64,000 nt of DNA, taken from NCBI GenBank assembly GCA_022457155.1, contig JAJGOT010000418.1, positions 696,001 to 760,000 on the forward strand. The letters run 5' to 3'. Positions 23,896 to 34,325 of this stretch are shown here, one piece after another (the first letter of the stretch is position 1; each line of letters starts with the position of its first letter). Made by a program: the position numbers and the translations under genes. Source of the stretch: Cladopsammia gracilis. Its lineage: Eukaryota; Cnidaria; Anthozoa; Scleractinia; Dendrophylliidae. The notes beneath the pieces are model-generated. The model was not told the origin of the DNA, searched no databases, and saw only the letters and a list, made by a program, of their open reading frames with translations.

Positions 23896-24347
23896 GTAAC
23901 AATCCGTGTAAGAAGTAGGCAACCCAAATGCACGGAATGCAGAAAGGTGTCAATTGTGCTATTGTTGAAACCGTCCACCTCGTTGGCTAAAACATAAAAA
24001 TCTATCTTAAGTTCATCAGGCAGCGCATTTATTTACCTCTAGTTTACTAATTGATTCCCTTTTAGTGAAAACTATTGTGATTTTTTAATGCAACAAAAAT
24101 TCTATGTGGGGAACATGGAAAATTAGAAGTCTTTCTTGCCCATTGTTTTGGAGTGTCACGATTGGATGAAATCTTGTAACACAAAAGAAACATCGGTTTA
24201 AAACAAAGTTTCAGTAAATTTTATTTCAAAACCATGTTGTCCATAGATTGACGTATTCTCAGTACGAAAATCTAAACATTCTTATGTGGGGAAAGCGAAA
24301 TGCATCGGAACAATAGAGAATTGGCTACTTCTCACACGGATTGTTAC
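23896..24347 (+). mobile_element. TTAA-flanked MITE, copy 2 (452 bp)
   Basis: Flanked by TTAA at 23892-23895 and 24348-24351, with the same terminal inverted repeats and internal sequence as the copy at 26557-27007. Confidence 0.88.
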
Positions 24348-24405
24348 TTAATCCTATCTTACAATTATCAGATAATATGAAACATGAATTATCTGCAGAT
24401 AATTA

Positions 24406-24446
24406 GTTCAATATGTTTATCACCGCGGTTTGTGTTCTATTTCTCA
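24406..24446 (+). repeat. 41-nt segment shared with 30043-30083 and 30204-30238
   Basis: Begins GTTCAATATGTTTATCACCG. It is identical to the reverse complement of 30043-30083 except for one base, and it is also present in shortened form at 30204-30238. Here it is embedded in a gene remnant of the virus-like element. Confidence 0.8.
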
Positions 24447-24910
24447 GGAAATAAGTATCTCAGTAATTTAATATTTTTATTATCCTATAAAGTGGTTATT
24501 GAAATCGATAATTATCAGTTAGATCTTAGAAACACTAATTTGGTGGAGTTAATCGGTTTTCAACAAAAACTAATCTCACAAACTGAGCATGGATCAATGC
24601 TTCCAAATATCACAAATTCAATAGACATGATCCACATAAACACGGATGTTATCACAGACAGCATTGCAAATGAAAGCAATTCAAATACACTTGCTGTCAT
24701 CCCTACAGACAATTTAACTCAGTTCATATCTGTTTTCATATGAGCCAAAAAGATTATTATATTCTTCTGTTTCTTCATCATCTATTAGTCAAATGAGGTT
24801 TTATATTACAGATGCTTTGGAAAGACCAATAAATTTGAATGGTATAGATTGATATCTAACCTTGATTCTAAGATCAACACCTATTTAATCTAATGCAATA
24901 ATATATAATC

Positions 24911-25095
24911 ATGAGACAATGTGAATATAAGAGACGTTATGATCCTGAATATGGGAGAAATGTTAAAAAGCATGTTTATGGTGAAGGCGTATCAGATGTA
25001 ATGAAATCAATTGCTAGTAAATTATTTCGACAAATAGAAATTTCGACTAGATTTCAAGATAACAAAAACAGCAGATGGAAACATAGCAATTAATG
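24911..25095 (+). pseudogene. Small basic protein of the virus-like remnant, truncated
   Basis: An ATG start gives MRQCEYKRRYDPEYGRNVKK, then a VYGEGVSDVMKSIASKLF helix-like segment. The reading frame then runs into sequence that belongs, in another frame, to the polymerase gene. It is therefore probably the head of a small minor structural protein fused by deletion to the polymerase remnant. The function is not recognised. Confidence 0.45.
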
Positions 25096-27442
25096 ACCAC
25101 AATGGTATTGTAAATGCTAGTCACAGCTTCATCCGAATAATACCTAATAATATGGAAAAATACATGGCATTCATGTTGGGTAACAATTTGGTATTAGATA
25201 GCTTTCAATTCATGAGTTCAAGTCTAGATAAATAAGTAAGCAATGTACCTAATGGTACTTTCAAATATACTTCTGAAGAATTCAAAAATCAACAGTTAAA
25301 ACTTATGAAACAAAAAGGTGTTTATCCTTATGACCATATGTATTCATTTGAAAAATTCCGAATGACAAACAACTACCAAAAAGATTTCTACAGCATAATA
25401 AACAATGAAGATATGTCTAATGGTCAATATGAACATGCTCAGAATGTGTGGAATACTTAATTTAAAATCAATGTGTGAATATCATGACTTGTATTTGAAA
25501 TCTAATGTATTATCTGATGTATTTCAAAATTTTAGAAAAACATGCATGCAGTATTATAAATTAGATCCATGGTACTATTTTACAAGTCCTGGATTATCTT
25601 GGGATGCAATGTTGAAAATGACTGATACAAAATTCGAATTAATGACAGACATAGATATGTTTCAATTCATTGAAAAGGGACTGATAGGTGGTATTTCATA
25701 CATAAGCAATCATTATGGAAAAGCAAATAATAAATATATGAGAAATTATAATAAAAGTGAACCATCAAAATATATCATGTACTTGGATGCTAATAACCTT
25801 TATGGTTGGTCAATGAGTCGATATTTACCAACTGATGGATTTAAATGGTTAAATGACAAACAAATTGAAAAATTAAATCTATAAAAATACACAGAGAATA
25901 ATAAAAAAGGATTGATATTAGAAATTGATTTGGAATATCCACAACAATTGCATGATAGTCTTACTTACTATCCACTTTGTGGTGAAAAGAATTAACATAA
26001 AAAGATACGTTATCAAATTATTCTGAACAAATAAGAAACAAATATAACATAACAATTGGTCAAGTTTAAAAATTGATCCCAACATTAAATAAAAAAGAAA
26101 TATGTGCTACATTATCAAAATGTACAATTAGACACTGAATTAGGTTTGAGAGTCACAAACGTATATAGTCTTAAAATTTGATCAATCTCCGTGGTTGAAA
26201 CAGTATATTGATTTCAATAGACAGCAAAGAACTAGTGCAAAAAATGCTTTTGAAAACGATTTTCTCAAAGTAATGAATAACTCAGTTTTTGGTAAAACGA
26301 TGGAAAATAGAAGAAAGCGAGTTGATGTTCGATTAGTGACTAGTAAAGATAAACTATTGAAATTGGCTTCAAAACTTACTTATGTATCAAATCTTCAATG
26401 AAAATCTAGTGACTGTGCATAAGATGAAAGAAACAATAACCTTAAACAGACCAGCATATATAGTAATGTGTATTCTTCATCTTTCTAAGGCCCTAATGTA
26501 TGACTTTCATTATAATTATATAAAGCAAAATTATTATTCACAGATAAACTCGTTAAGTAACAATCCGTGTACGAAGTAGGCAACCCAAATGCACGGAATG
26601 CAGAAAGGTGTGAACTGTGCTATTGTTGAAACCGTCCACCTTACTAGCTGAAACATGAAAATCTACCATAACTTCATCAGGCAGCGCATTTATTTATCTC
26701 TAGTTTACTAATTGATTCCCTTTTAGTAAAAACTATTGTGATTTTTAATGCAACAAAACTTCGATGTGGGGAACATGGAATATTACAAGTCTTTCTTGGC
26801 CATTGTTTTGGAGTCGCACGAATGGATGAAATCCTGTAACACAAAAGAAACATCCCTTTAAAATAAAGTTACAGTAAATTTTATTTCAAAACCATGTTGT
26901 CCATAGGTTGACGTATTCTCAGTTCGAAAATCTAAACATTCTTATGTGGGCAAAGCGAAATGCATCGGAACAATAGAGAATTGCCTACTTCTTACACGAA
27001 TTGTTACTTAACGTATGAAATTGAAACTGAAGATGTTTATAATGATAAATCTAAATTTAATAATAGTGATTATAAAGAACACTTTGCATATTTTGATAAA
27101 ACAAACAAAAAAGTAATTGGAAAATTCAAAGATGAAGCTTGTGGTATACCAATCAAAGAATTCGTTGGATTGAGAAGTAAAATGTATTCATATATGAAAG
27201 ATAATGTTGGTAAAACAGCTAAAGTTATCAAAAAGAATGTCATCAATAAACAGATCATTTATAAAGATTTACTATTCAATAATAAACAAATCATGCATAC
27301 AATGAAAACAATAAGAAGTCAAAATCATCAACTTGGAAGTTATGACGTTAATAAAGTTTCATTATCTTGCTTTGACGACAAACAATATATTCATGATAAT
27401 GGTATAACAAGCTATGCTTATGGTCATTATAAAATCTGTTAG
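25096..27442 (+). pseudogene. Protein-primed family B DNA polymerase, N-truncated and broken
   Basis: The exonuclease N-terminus is missing; recognisable sequence begins around NMEKYMAFMLGN near 25155. The longest open pieces are 25480-25884, 26195-26401 and 27010-27442. Motif A lies in YLDANNLYGWSMS (about 25785-25820) and motif B in NNSVFGKTMEN (about 26275-26305). The aspartate motif C region (near 26535-27015) is split by a MITE. The C-terminus is intact to the stop at 27440-27442. Stops and shifts at about 25235, 25460, 25884-26195, 26400 and 26540 make it inactive. This type replicates Polinton/adintovirus-like linear DNA from a terminal protein. It is by far the clearest sign of what the remnant was. 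Confidence 0.88.
26557..27007 (+). mobile_element. TTAA-flanked MITE, copy 3 (451 bp), inside polymerase
   Basis: Flanked by TTAA at 26553-26556 and 27008-27011. The coding frame on the far side (27010 on) picks up the polymerase directly after the duplicated TTAA. The insertion therefore used a TTAA inside the polymerase gene next to its motif C. Confidence 0.9.
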
Positions 27443-27634
27443 TAGCATACTTTTATTTTAAATATATAACATTAAAACACACTTCAATTTTGAGAAACAT
27501 GAAAATTACAAACAAATTAAGCATAGAAGTCAAAATCATCAATTTGGAAGCTATGAGCTAAATACACAGAATGTTATACAAGCTGTGGAAGTTATACAGA
27601 ATTTTATACAAGTTGTAGAAAATTGTGTAATCAT
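27443..27634. other. Spacer between polymerase and right inverted repeat
   Basis: AT-rich. A short stretch repeats the end of the polymerase-like sequence (GAAGTCAAAATCATCAA near 27526 resembles 27315-27330), suggesting local duplication. No gene is seen. Confidence 0.4.
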
Positions 27635-28346
27635 TTCATTGGTTGAAAAACTCACGTGACCATCATGACTTGAAAACAAAAGCAGTTGTTGACTTTATTT
27701 CATAGGGGGTTTCCCTATTTTCCGAAAATGTCACGCTATATTGATTTTTCCTGTTTCGATGATGTGAATATTTAAACGCATTTCAATTTTGCAAAACATA
27801 TAGTTTCATTTCATTTTCTATTTAATATTTCCACGTGATTGTCCCATATGATGGAAAGTAGTACAGACTTGACTTGGTAACAGATCAGTTTTGCAAAACT
27901 GATCTGCTACCGCCAAGTCTTGTTCTGCTAACAAAGCATTACTCACTTAGTTAACAGCTGATGGAGAGAGCGACTGAACTTTATTTAGCCACCGTTACCG
28001 ATGACCCGTTCATTTCGATTGCGCGTATTCACGGGTTCAAAAGTAAGACTGCACTACATTCAGTAGCCGACACTTCAAACCTCGATCGCTAAGCAAATTG
28101 CAAGTTATATAAAACACAAAACTTGCCGGAACAAATCCCACAGGAATAAGCGGCGAACACAATATCAAACGGTCCTATCCATCCATGAACGCCTTGCATT
28201 GTCTTAAACTTGCAATTGTACAGTATAGTTCTTTCTTTTGCTTCTCAAGTCAACAAACGGAGAGATTTTGCGATATGTATTTCATGGCTGAAAGCCATAT
28301 AGTCATCCACATAAACTAAAATATGCGTGCATAAATTTGCACGACA
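27635..28346 (-). repeat. Right inverted-repeat arm
   Basis: The inner part (27635-27920) pairs with 7095-7405 and the outer part (27990-28346) pairs with 4727-5060, both as reverse complements. The right arm is nearly continuous, whereas the left is split by about 2 kb. It carries the same 26-bp palindrome at 27881-27906. This is the expected place for Polinton-like terminal inverted repeats. However, the left arm is disrupted and no terminal duplication could be found. Confidence 0.7.
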
Positions 28347-28359
28347 CCAACAAAATAAG

Positions 28360-28562
28360 AAAAGTCAGAGCCGGATTTACAACTCGTGTGTTTCACCACG
28401 AGTAATAACTCCATCGCGATTATTGAATAATACAGATCCCCGAGTATGGTTGCTACTTGGTTCGCCATTAGTGAAGGGGAATCTATTAACTGCGCTATTA
28501 AGTGTATAACATCCATGGTAAGGCAGTCCAACAAATCCTTTTGACAACTTTATTAAAATCAA
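28360..28562 (-). pseudogene. Small gene fragment just outside the right arm
   Basis: A minus-strand open stretch reads KGFVGLPYHGCYTLNSAV, then FPFTNGEP and a GSVLFNNRDGVITRGETHEL segment, ending near 28377. The composition and style match the structural genes of the virus-like remnant more than host coding sequence. I cannot name it. Its place outside the inverted repeat is unexpected. Confidence 0.4.
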
Positions 28563-28816
28563 TAAAACACATCATTATAACATGCGATTATCTACAAATG
28601 AATGCTTTTCTGTCAAATACTCCAGAACTGAAAAAATGAAAAAATCTTTCACTAGAACCGGTGTATCTATTCATGACGAAAATACAAAGGGAATTAATGT
28701 TTAATGAGTGTTTGAAAATCAGTTGAATCACTTCTCATTTTTGCATCCTTAATTTCTCCTTCTAAAACAATTTTGTTGGAGAAGTAATATCAAACATTCG
28801 ACACAGTATTTTATCA

Positions 28817-28896
28817 GACTTCCAGACACCTTGAAGTGGGTTAAAAAAACTCGGCTGCGCCTCGTTTTTCAACCCACTTCGCGGTGTTTGGAAATC
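28817..28896. repeat. Hairpin with ACTCGGCTGCGCCTCG loop
   Basis: Arms AGACTTCCAGACACC...GTGGGTT (28817-28843) and the complementary 28870-28896 are separated by a GC-rich loop. Probably the centre of a foldback MITE that extends to the ATCAAACAT/ATGTTTGAT pair around 28788-28910. Confidence 0.6.
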
Positions 28897-29030
28897 TCAT
28901 GTTTGATATATTACATAAAAAATAGTGTCCGAATTTCGTAACAGTAAATCAAGCTGAGGCAATTGAATTCCAGATAAATGGGGTTAGTTTCTAGAGAAAC
29001 TGTGGTGCTGCGTCGGTGGGGGGTGAAGCA

Positions 29031-29075
29031 CAAGAATTTGGTTTTATTGACTCCGTCGATAAAACCAAATTCTTG
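29031..29075. repeat. Perfect 17-bp hairpin
   Basis: CAAGAATTTGGTTTTAT (29031-29047) and its exact complement at 29059-29075 flank an 11-base loop. It is preceded by a TTTCTAGAGAAACTGTGGTG block, probably part of a dispersed element. Confidence 0.8.
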
Positions 29076-29159
29076 TAAATTCCAGATAGTAGAGTTTGTG
29101 CAACGTTACAGGCCGTTTTCTATTTTAAAATATCATTTACAGCTATTTCAATAAACGAC

Positions 29160-29410
29160 GCTGAAGAATTGTACATTGGCATTGGCTTTATTTCAAAATT
29201 CTCTTCACAGGACAATGTGGCAGCTTATTATTCGCAGAGCATTCTAGAGTGCAAATGCGCATCAAAACAAGTGCAAATATGACACGTTATAACACTCTTC
29301 TGACCACGGGCTAGGAAAAACACTTTGGAAAACTTAGACTAACGAGATGACTGTTGTATGACTCAAAAATACTCAGCCGTATTACAAAACTTCACACTGA
29401 ATAACCTATA
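29160..29410. repeat. Dispersed repeat related to 48760-48900 and 59080-59240
   Basis: GCATTCTAGAGTGCAAATGCG and a TACTCAGCCGTATTAC-AAACTTCAC-TGAATAACCT block recur at the other two places in part. It looks like a decayed MITE family. No TSD was identified. Confidence 0.6.
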
Positions 29411-29926
29411 TTGTTGTGGAAAATATGTAACAGACGAAATAGAATCAACACATCATTAGCAAACCGATTTCAGTACCTTGCAATGTGTATTTTTGTGTGG
29501 AATGCTGGTCATCCATTCTGTTAATTTCCTCTTCGTTGTTTGGTTTCTCTCACTGCCATCAAACCAAACGGTTACCTATCCTTCGCTTTGCTTTCAGCAA
29601 GCTTTATAATATTTTGATAATAACCAATTTCAAACTCGACTACATATACCACGCCAGTTTCCAAAAATACTTTGCCAAGATAAAGTCTTACAAATTGCAA
29701 ACTAAATTAAGTCTAGGAAAATTTAGGGAAAGAAATTATAGCTTTTGTTATTATGTTAAATAACTTTTAACAGACGCTTAAGACCTTCTGCTGTTAAGCA
29801 TACCTTAATGTCTGCCATGTTGTAACCGACAAGTCAGGCGATACCGAATTAGGGAAGATGAACTGGACCCACAGTGCCGTGCAGTCTTGGAATGTGTCAA
29901 TGCACAATTCTTCAGCCAACGTCTAT

Positions 29927-30091
29927 TCAAATAGCTGTATATAACAATAAGAAATTGTAGAATTTGGCCCATTTTTCCTTTTCATTAAGAACTAAATTTA
30001 CTGTATCGCAAAGACTTTTGTTCTTGGGCCATCGTAGCTTGATGAGAAATAGAATACAAACCGCGGTGATAAACATATTGAACTTATTCAT
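29927..30091 (-). CDS. Small ORF, about 54 codons, divergent to 30196
   Basis: Starts at ATG 30089-30091 on the minus strand with MNKFNMFITAVCIL, the same first residues as the plus-strand ORF at 30196. It then diverges (LIKLRWPKNKSLC). The hydrophobic start could be a signal peptide or membrane anchor. A TATA-like TATATAAG lies between the two starts. Expression is unproven, and it may be a decayed duplicate. Confidence 0.3.
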   Translation of the reverse strand: MNKFNMFITAVCILFLIKLRWPKNKSLCDTVNLVLNEKEKWAKFYNFLLLYTAI

Positions 30092-30124
30092 TTTTTATTC
30101 TCGGTCCCAGTCCCTTTTCACTAC

Positions 30125-30132
30125 TATATAAG
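30125..30132. promoter_or_regulatory. TATA-box-like site between divergent ORFs
   Basis: TATATAAG with CTATATAAGTATAG context is near-symmetrical. It lies about 65 bases upstream of the plus ORF and 35 bases upstream of the minus ORF. Confidence 0.35.
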
Positions 30133-30195
30133 TATAGTTTTCATCACTGTAACGGTCAGTTTTGAAAATGTACGAAACGTCAAGTTTTATCAAAA

Positions 30196-30435
30196 ATGAA
30201 TAAGTTCAATATGTTTATCACCGCGGTTTGTATTCTATTAATGAATTACTGTTTAGAATGTTTTCAGGCTCAAATCGCTATAAAAATAAAAACACTCGGT
30301 TCTCATCCAACCTCAAATGAACAATTAGAAATTTTTATCAAAGAGGAGTTTTATTTGATAAAACACTCATTAACATTATGTTCGTCAACTATTAGACTTG
30401 ACATTTTTGCAAACTGCGAGGAATTTGAAAAATAA
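30196..30435 (+). CDS. Candidate small secreted protein, 79 residues
   Basis: The ATG start is followed by a 24-residue segment typical of a signal peptide (MNKFNMFITAVCILLMNYC, then a likely cleavage site after ECFQA). The rest is polar with Cys near the end (LTLCSSTIRLDIF, FANCEEF). The stop codon overlaps an AATAAA polyadenylation-type hexamer (30433-30438). The first 13 residues are shared with the divergent ORF at 30091, and 35 bases of its start recur at 24406. No family is recognised. It could be a first exon. Confidence 0.4.
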   Translation: MNKFNMFITAVCILLMNYCLECFQAQIAIKIKTLGSHPTSNEQLEIFIKEEFYLIKHSLTLCSSTIRLDIFANCEEFEK

Positions 30436-30888
30436 AACATACGCGCCAACTGTTCAGTTTAACACGACTACGCTTTGTGGCCGTTAATCCCACTAATGCG
30501 AGGGTACTGATCTAGGGGGTGGGGGTGTTAAATGTTGGCCACTGGCTTCCCATACAACTTTGATTTTGCATATTTTGCTGTACGTGACAGCTGGGCACAT
30601 TGGTCCCAGCTGGGATGCTACTAATCTATCTTGAACTCACAGCCAGAATGGAGGGGCAGCTTTCGTGCACTAGAGGACTGGCACACATAAGAGGGGTGAG
30701 TAGTTTCCATCAGGGTGGCAAATGTTGCCCTTTTTTGTAGTTTGACCTAGATGTGTAGATCTGCATTTATATTAGTTGAATTAATGAAAAAAAGACAAAA
30801 TGACCAAAGATATATCACAACAAGGCCTGGATAACCTAGCTCTGCAACTTCAATAAAATCTGTATAAGGAACCTTCAGTACATCGTGA

Positions 30889-31046
30889 CACAAAAAATAG
30901 CCAAATTTCGATATTACAATTCAACTTGAAACAAAAGACATCACTACGAGGTTTAGGGGAATGATAGTAACGATTTATATGGTTTATTCCCCTAAACCTC
31001 GTAGTCGTATCTTTTATTAATAGATCGAAATTGGGCTATTGTTTAG
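30889..31046. mobile_element. Foldback element
   Basis: Twenty-base arms ACTACGAGGTTTAGGGGAAT (30943-30962) and the complement at 30986-31005 are perfect. Pairing continues less perfectly outward (ATAGCC-AATTTCGAT at about 30899 and its complement near 31030). Confidence 0.7.
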
Positions 31047-31740
31047 GGTTGCAGACTTGACATTATAACTTCAGTGGTTTGAATGACAGTTCTTAGTCTT
31101 CATGATAATTTTCAAGGCAACAATTTACTTCACATTGCCTTAACTATCCAAAATAAAAGTATATTCCAGGTTAGTTCCTGAAACAGGCGCTCAGGACATT
31201 TGTTTCCCTGAAAATGAAGCAACATTTGTGAACCTCGGCGCAAGGATCTCTTGAAGAGCATGTAAGTTAACACAAAGACCAGTTAAATAGTAATTTAATG
31301 TGCTCGAATAAAGCACTGCAGAAAAATCTGCGCGTGTAAATTAAATTATTAAATACCAAAATCCGAGTTTGTGTAACATTTTCCTCATCAAGTCAAAAGG
31401 TAGTTTTATTACATGTTATCAATTTTGTGTAAGTAGCTGACGTTTAATTTGATGCTACACGAGGCAGCTTCGTACACAGTAATAACAAATAACTCCACCA
31501 TGCATATGTAAAGACTTGATTGCAGCTAAGTTCCGAAGATGTATCCTGTACAGTGGAACCCTATCATGCGACTGCCTATTTAACACGACAAACTCATTTT
31601 AACGTCCACTTATTCCGCCCTAAACAATCGGTCAGTCAAAACTCCGTTGATCCGATCACCCTATTAATTAATACGACCAACGACCGCCTTTCTGATTGAC
31701 CAACAGCTTTTTTGCTAAATTTACCTCGTCAATCCTTAGA

Positions 31741-32040
31741 ATTCCTTGACAGTCAGCAGTAGTAATAATCAGAAATTTGGGGGTATGGCCTTTAGATTAG
31801 ACTACGAGCAGTCTCTCTTTCCCAGCTTAGTCCATCAACCGAGGAACGAAAAAACATCAGCGAATGGATAATGGCCGCGCGAAACTGGAGGCGCCCCAGT
31901 TTCGCACGGCCATTACCGTTCGCTAATGTTTCTTCGTTTCGCTCGATGGACTAAGCTGGGAAAGAGAGACTGCTCGTAGTCTAATCTAAAGCCCATATCC
32001 CAAATTTCTGATTATTACTACTGCTGACTATCAAGGAACT
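31741..32040. mobile_element. Foldback MITE with ~140-bp arms
   Basis: Arms at about 31741-31885 and 31898-32040 are near-complementary, beginning ATTCCTTGACAGTCAGCAG and ending with its complement. The GGCGCC-centred tip is short. The arms carry the AGCTTAGTCCATC and GACTACGAGCAGTCTCTC blocks. No ORF. Confidence 0.85.
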
Positions 32041-33766
32041 TTTTACCCTTGTCATGTAAGAATTGAAACGTTTCAAAAGTGTACTATTAAAATTTCACTT
32101 CGCTAGCTCACATTTTTTCCAAGATTGCATCCTCCTGATTCCTTTTTCCTATTTTGCGGTAACTTGAGAACGTTATACGCATCGGTTGTAAAAAGTATCC
32201 TACTTGGCCAGTAAAAAATATCACAAACGGCGCTTCACATCGCATCACCGCGTTTCATCGAGGCCATAGTTGATCAATTCTAAACTGATTGTAACGGCAA
32301 GAAAAAATTCGCCCACGGGAGTCATTACAATGATTAAAATGCTTGCACAATCCTTACGGGATTTAGACAATCACTACTGTCACTAATGAGCAAAATTTCA
32401 CAGCAAGTCGTTTTTAAGAAGGCCGAGGAGCGAGGGCATTATCCCTTACTTAAACAATATTTTAATGATTCCCTTGACTAAACGGTCTGACTCGTTAATC
32501 TTCTTTTTTCCTTAGTGACGCAGCTTCAAAATCTGTTGACGGTGCTGGTTTTGAATAGTTTAGAGACCAAAAATATGTGCGACTTAAAAGGTAAAGAAAT
32601 GTCGGTCCTCAAGCTTTTATCCACACATGGGATATATCACTTTAGCTAGTTACTGGTGAGCAAATAAAAGAGACAGTAAACATCGCAGCTAGAAATATCG
32701 TTTTGCAAGTGAATAGTGGTTATCATGGTCAACTTTTCCCTCGAAAAAGAAACAGCGATTATATTTAGAGTTGACAAGATAAAAGTAAATCCTAACTTTG
32801 ATATACCATCCTTATAAATAACCTGCTTTGCTCATGGAAATCGTTATTGTTCGCGCAGTATGGTTTACATCAGGTATTGCTATTTAAAAACTGTTATGCT
32901 TTTCTGTACAATTCAGATGAGATTTTTTTAATTACAGCTACCTTTCATATAATACGCAGAGCATTAGCAATTGCCTAACAGTTTGCCACAAAAAGGGTGG
33001 TAGTATAACTCGATTAACACAATTCGCCCATGGTAACTCCATTGACACTCTACTTCTCTACTTATAGTGTTTGCAGCTTTGTTCCTGTCATATCACTATG
33101 AATTGTACCGTGGTTGTAATTCTTTTTGTAACGAAATGACAACAATTTATTGAGGTATTTACATACCAAAACATGGCATTTACCTATCAAATTATTAATA
33201 CAAAATTTACAAATTCAACAAAAATGGTAAGTATTCTCTTCTGAAATAACTTGTATTTTGTTTATAATTGATACATTTAAATGTTAACAGTTTAAAGTTA
33301 ACAAACACCTTTGCGGTGTTTGTTTAGACGTATTAAAATAAACCTGTTTAAATGGAATGTATCCGGTTTAAACAGATTCGCATAAATGTTTATCAGTGAT
33401 TAAATTGATTCAATAATCGTCTTTTGACTTTGAAACCAACAATTTTACCAATTGCGGCTCAATCACTCCTATCCCGTTTTACAGATACGATGTTATTTCC
33501 AGCAAGCCGTAACGAGCTCGCACTCAGATTTCAAAATTCCACCAACCAGTTGGTAATGTTTATAGCCTAACCTTTTGTTTCCTACATAGACTTTGGCTTA
33601 CGTTCACTTGTAAATCAATCGCCTTCAAATCCTCGCCTTTGCAGGCATGACCTTATTCCAAGTAGGAGACTTGAACCCCACATGTGACTAAAAAGTTCCA
33701 CAAAAGAGTTGGTGGGTAAAATGCCACCATTTCGTATACAGTGGGGTTAAAACTTTTGCAGGTTCC
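32041..33766. other. No gene seen
   Basis: AT-rich, with only a small hairpin near 33303-33325 (AACACCTTTGCGGTGTT). No conserved coding signal or clear element border. Confidence 0.5.
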
Positions 33767-34210
33767 TTATCCAACTTTTCGCTCTTTCCAAAGTTTCTTT
33801 TCCGACTTTGCGATCTTTCGATAGTTCTTTTTGCGACTTCACACTCTTTCGAAAGTTTCTTCACCGACTTTGACCACTTTCGAAAGTTCGTTTGCCGACT
33901 TTGACCACTTTCGAACGTTCGTTTGGCGACTCCGACCACTTTCGAACGTCCTTTTTGCCGACTTTCACCACTTTCAAACGTTCTTTTTGGCGACTCCGAC
34001 CACTTTCGAACGTCCTTTTTGCCGACTTTGACCACTTCCGAACGTTCTTTTTGGCGACTCCGACCACTTTCGAACGTCCTTTTTGCCGACTTTGACCACT
34101 TTCGAACGTTCTTTTTGGCGACTCCGACCACTTTCGAACGTCCTTTTTGCCGACTTTGACCACTTTCGAACGTTCTTTTTGCCGACTTTGACCACTTTCG
34201 AACGTTCCTT
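33767..34210. repeat. Satellite with 31-bp units in a 62-bp higher order
   Basis: About 14 units of the type CCGACTTTGACCACTTTCGAACGTTC. From about 33890 two variants alternate (GCCGACTTTGACC and GGCGACTCCGACC), making a dimer of about 62-64 bp repeated four times (from about 33946, 34010, 34072 and 34134). The leftmost units are the most diverged. The long ORFs on both strands exist only because the repeat lacks stops. Confidence 0.92.
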
Positions 34211-34224
34211 CATTACGTCTTCAC

Positions 34225-34325
34225 ATAACTCTTCGGTCAACCCACATATGAGGCCGAGTGCGGGAATCGAACACGAACCACATTGAGGTGAGTCGAATTC
34301 GGCAATAGAATGGACAAATGACTTT
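34225..34325 (-). mobile_element. SINE-like fragment with pol III B box
   Basis: On the minus strand GTGTTCGATTCCCGC is a good B-box sequence, preceded by CACCTCAATGTGG and followed by GGCCTCATATGTGGGTTGA. It abuts the satellite. No full tRNA-like head is visible. Confidence 0.4.

Larger units (their letters stand above)
23801..24845 (+). pseudogene. Unnamed late-type gene of the virus-like remnant, split by a MITE
   Basis: A coding piece at about 23860-23890 (SKPEDFIIKF) is followed by the MITE at 23896-24347. The gene continues (LSDNMKHELSADN near 24370), and the longest open stretch is 24480-24743 (EIDNYQLDLRNTNLVELIGF; later LPNITNSIDMIHINTD and LAVIPTDNLTQ). After a frameshift near 24745 it seems to end around 24850 (RFYITDALERPINLNG). 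The beta-strand-like pattern would fit a capsid or capsid-associated protein, but that is inference. A 41-nt segment at 24406-24446 is foreign to it. Confidence 0.45.

Noticed and set aside
28360..28562. Host gene exon reading of the minus fragment
   Set aside because: No acceptor or donor fits, and its style matches the neighbouring virus-like structural genes better; left as an unnamed fragment.
33688..34286. Several overlapping Arg/Lys/Ser-rich and Phe-rich ORFs on both strands
   Set aside because: All are translations of the 31-bp satellite, whose unit lacks stops in several frames.
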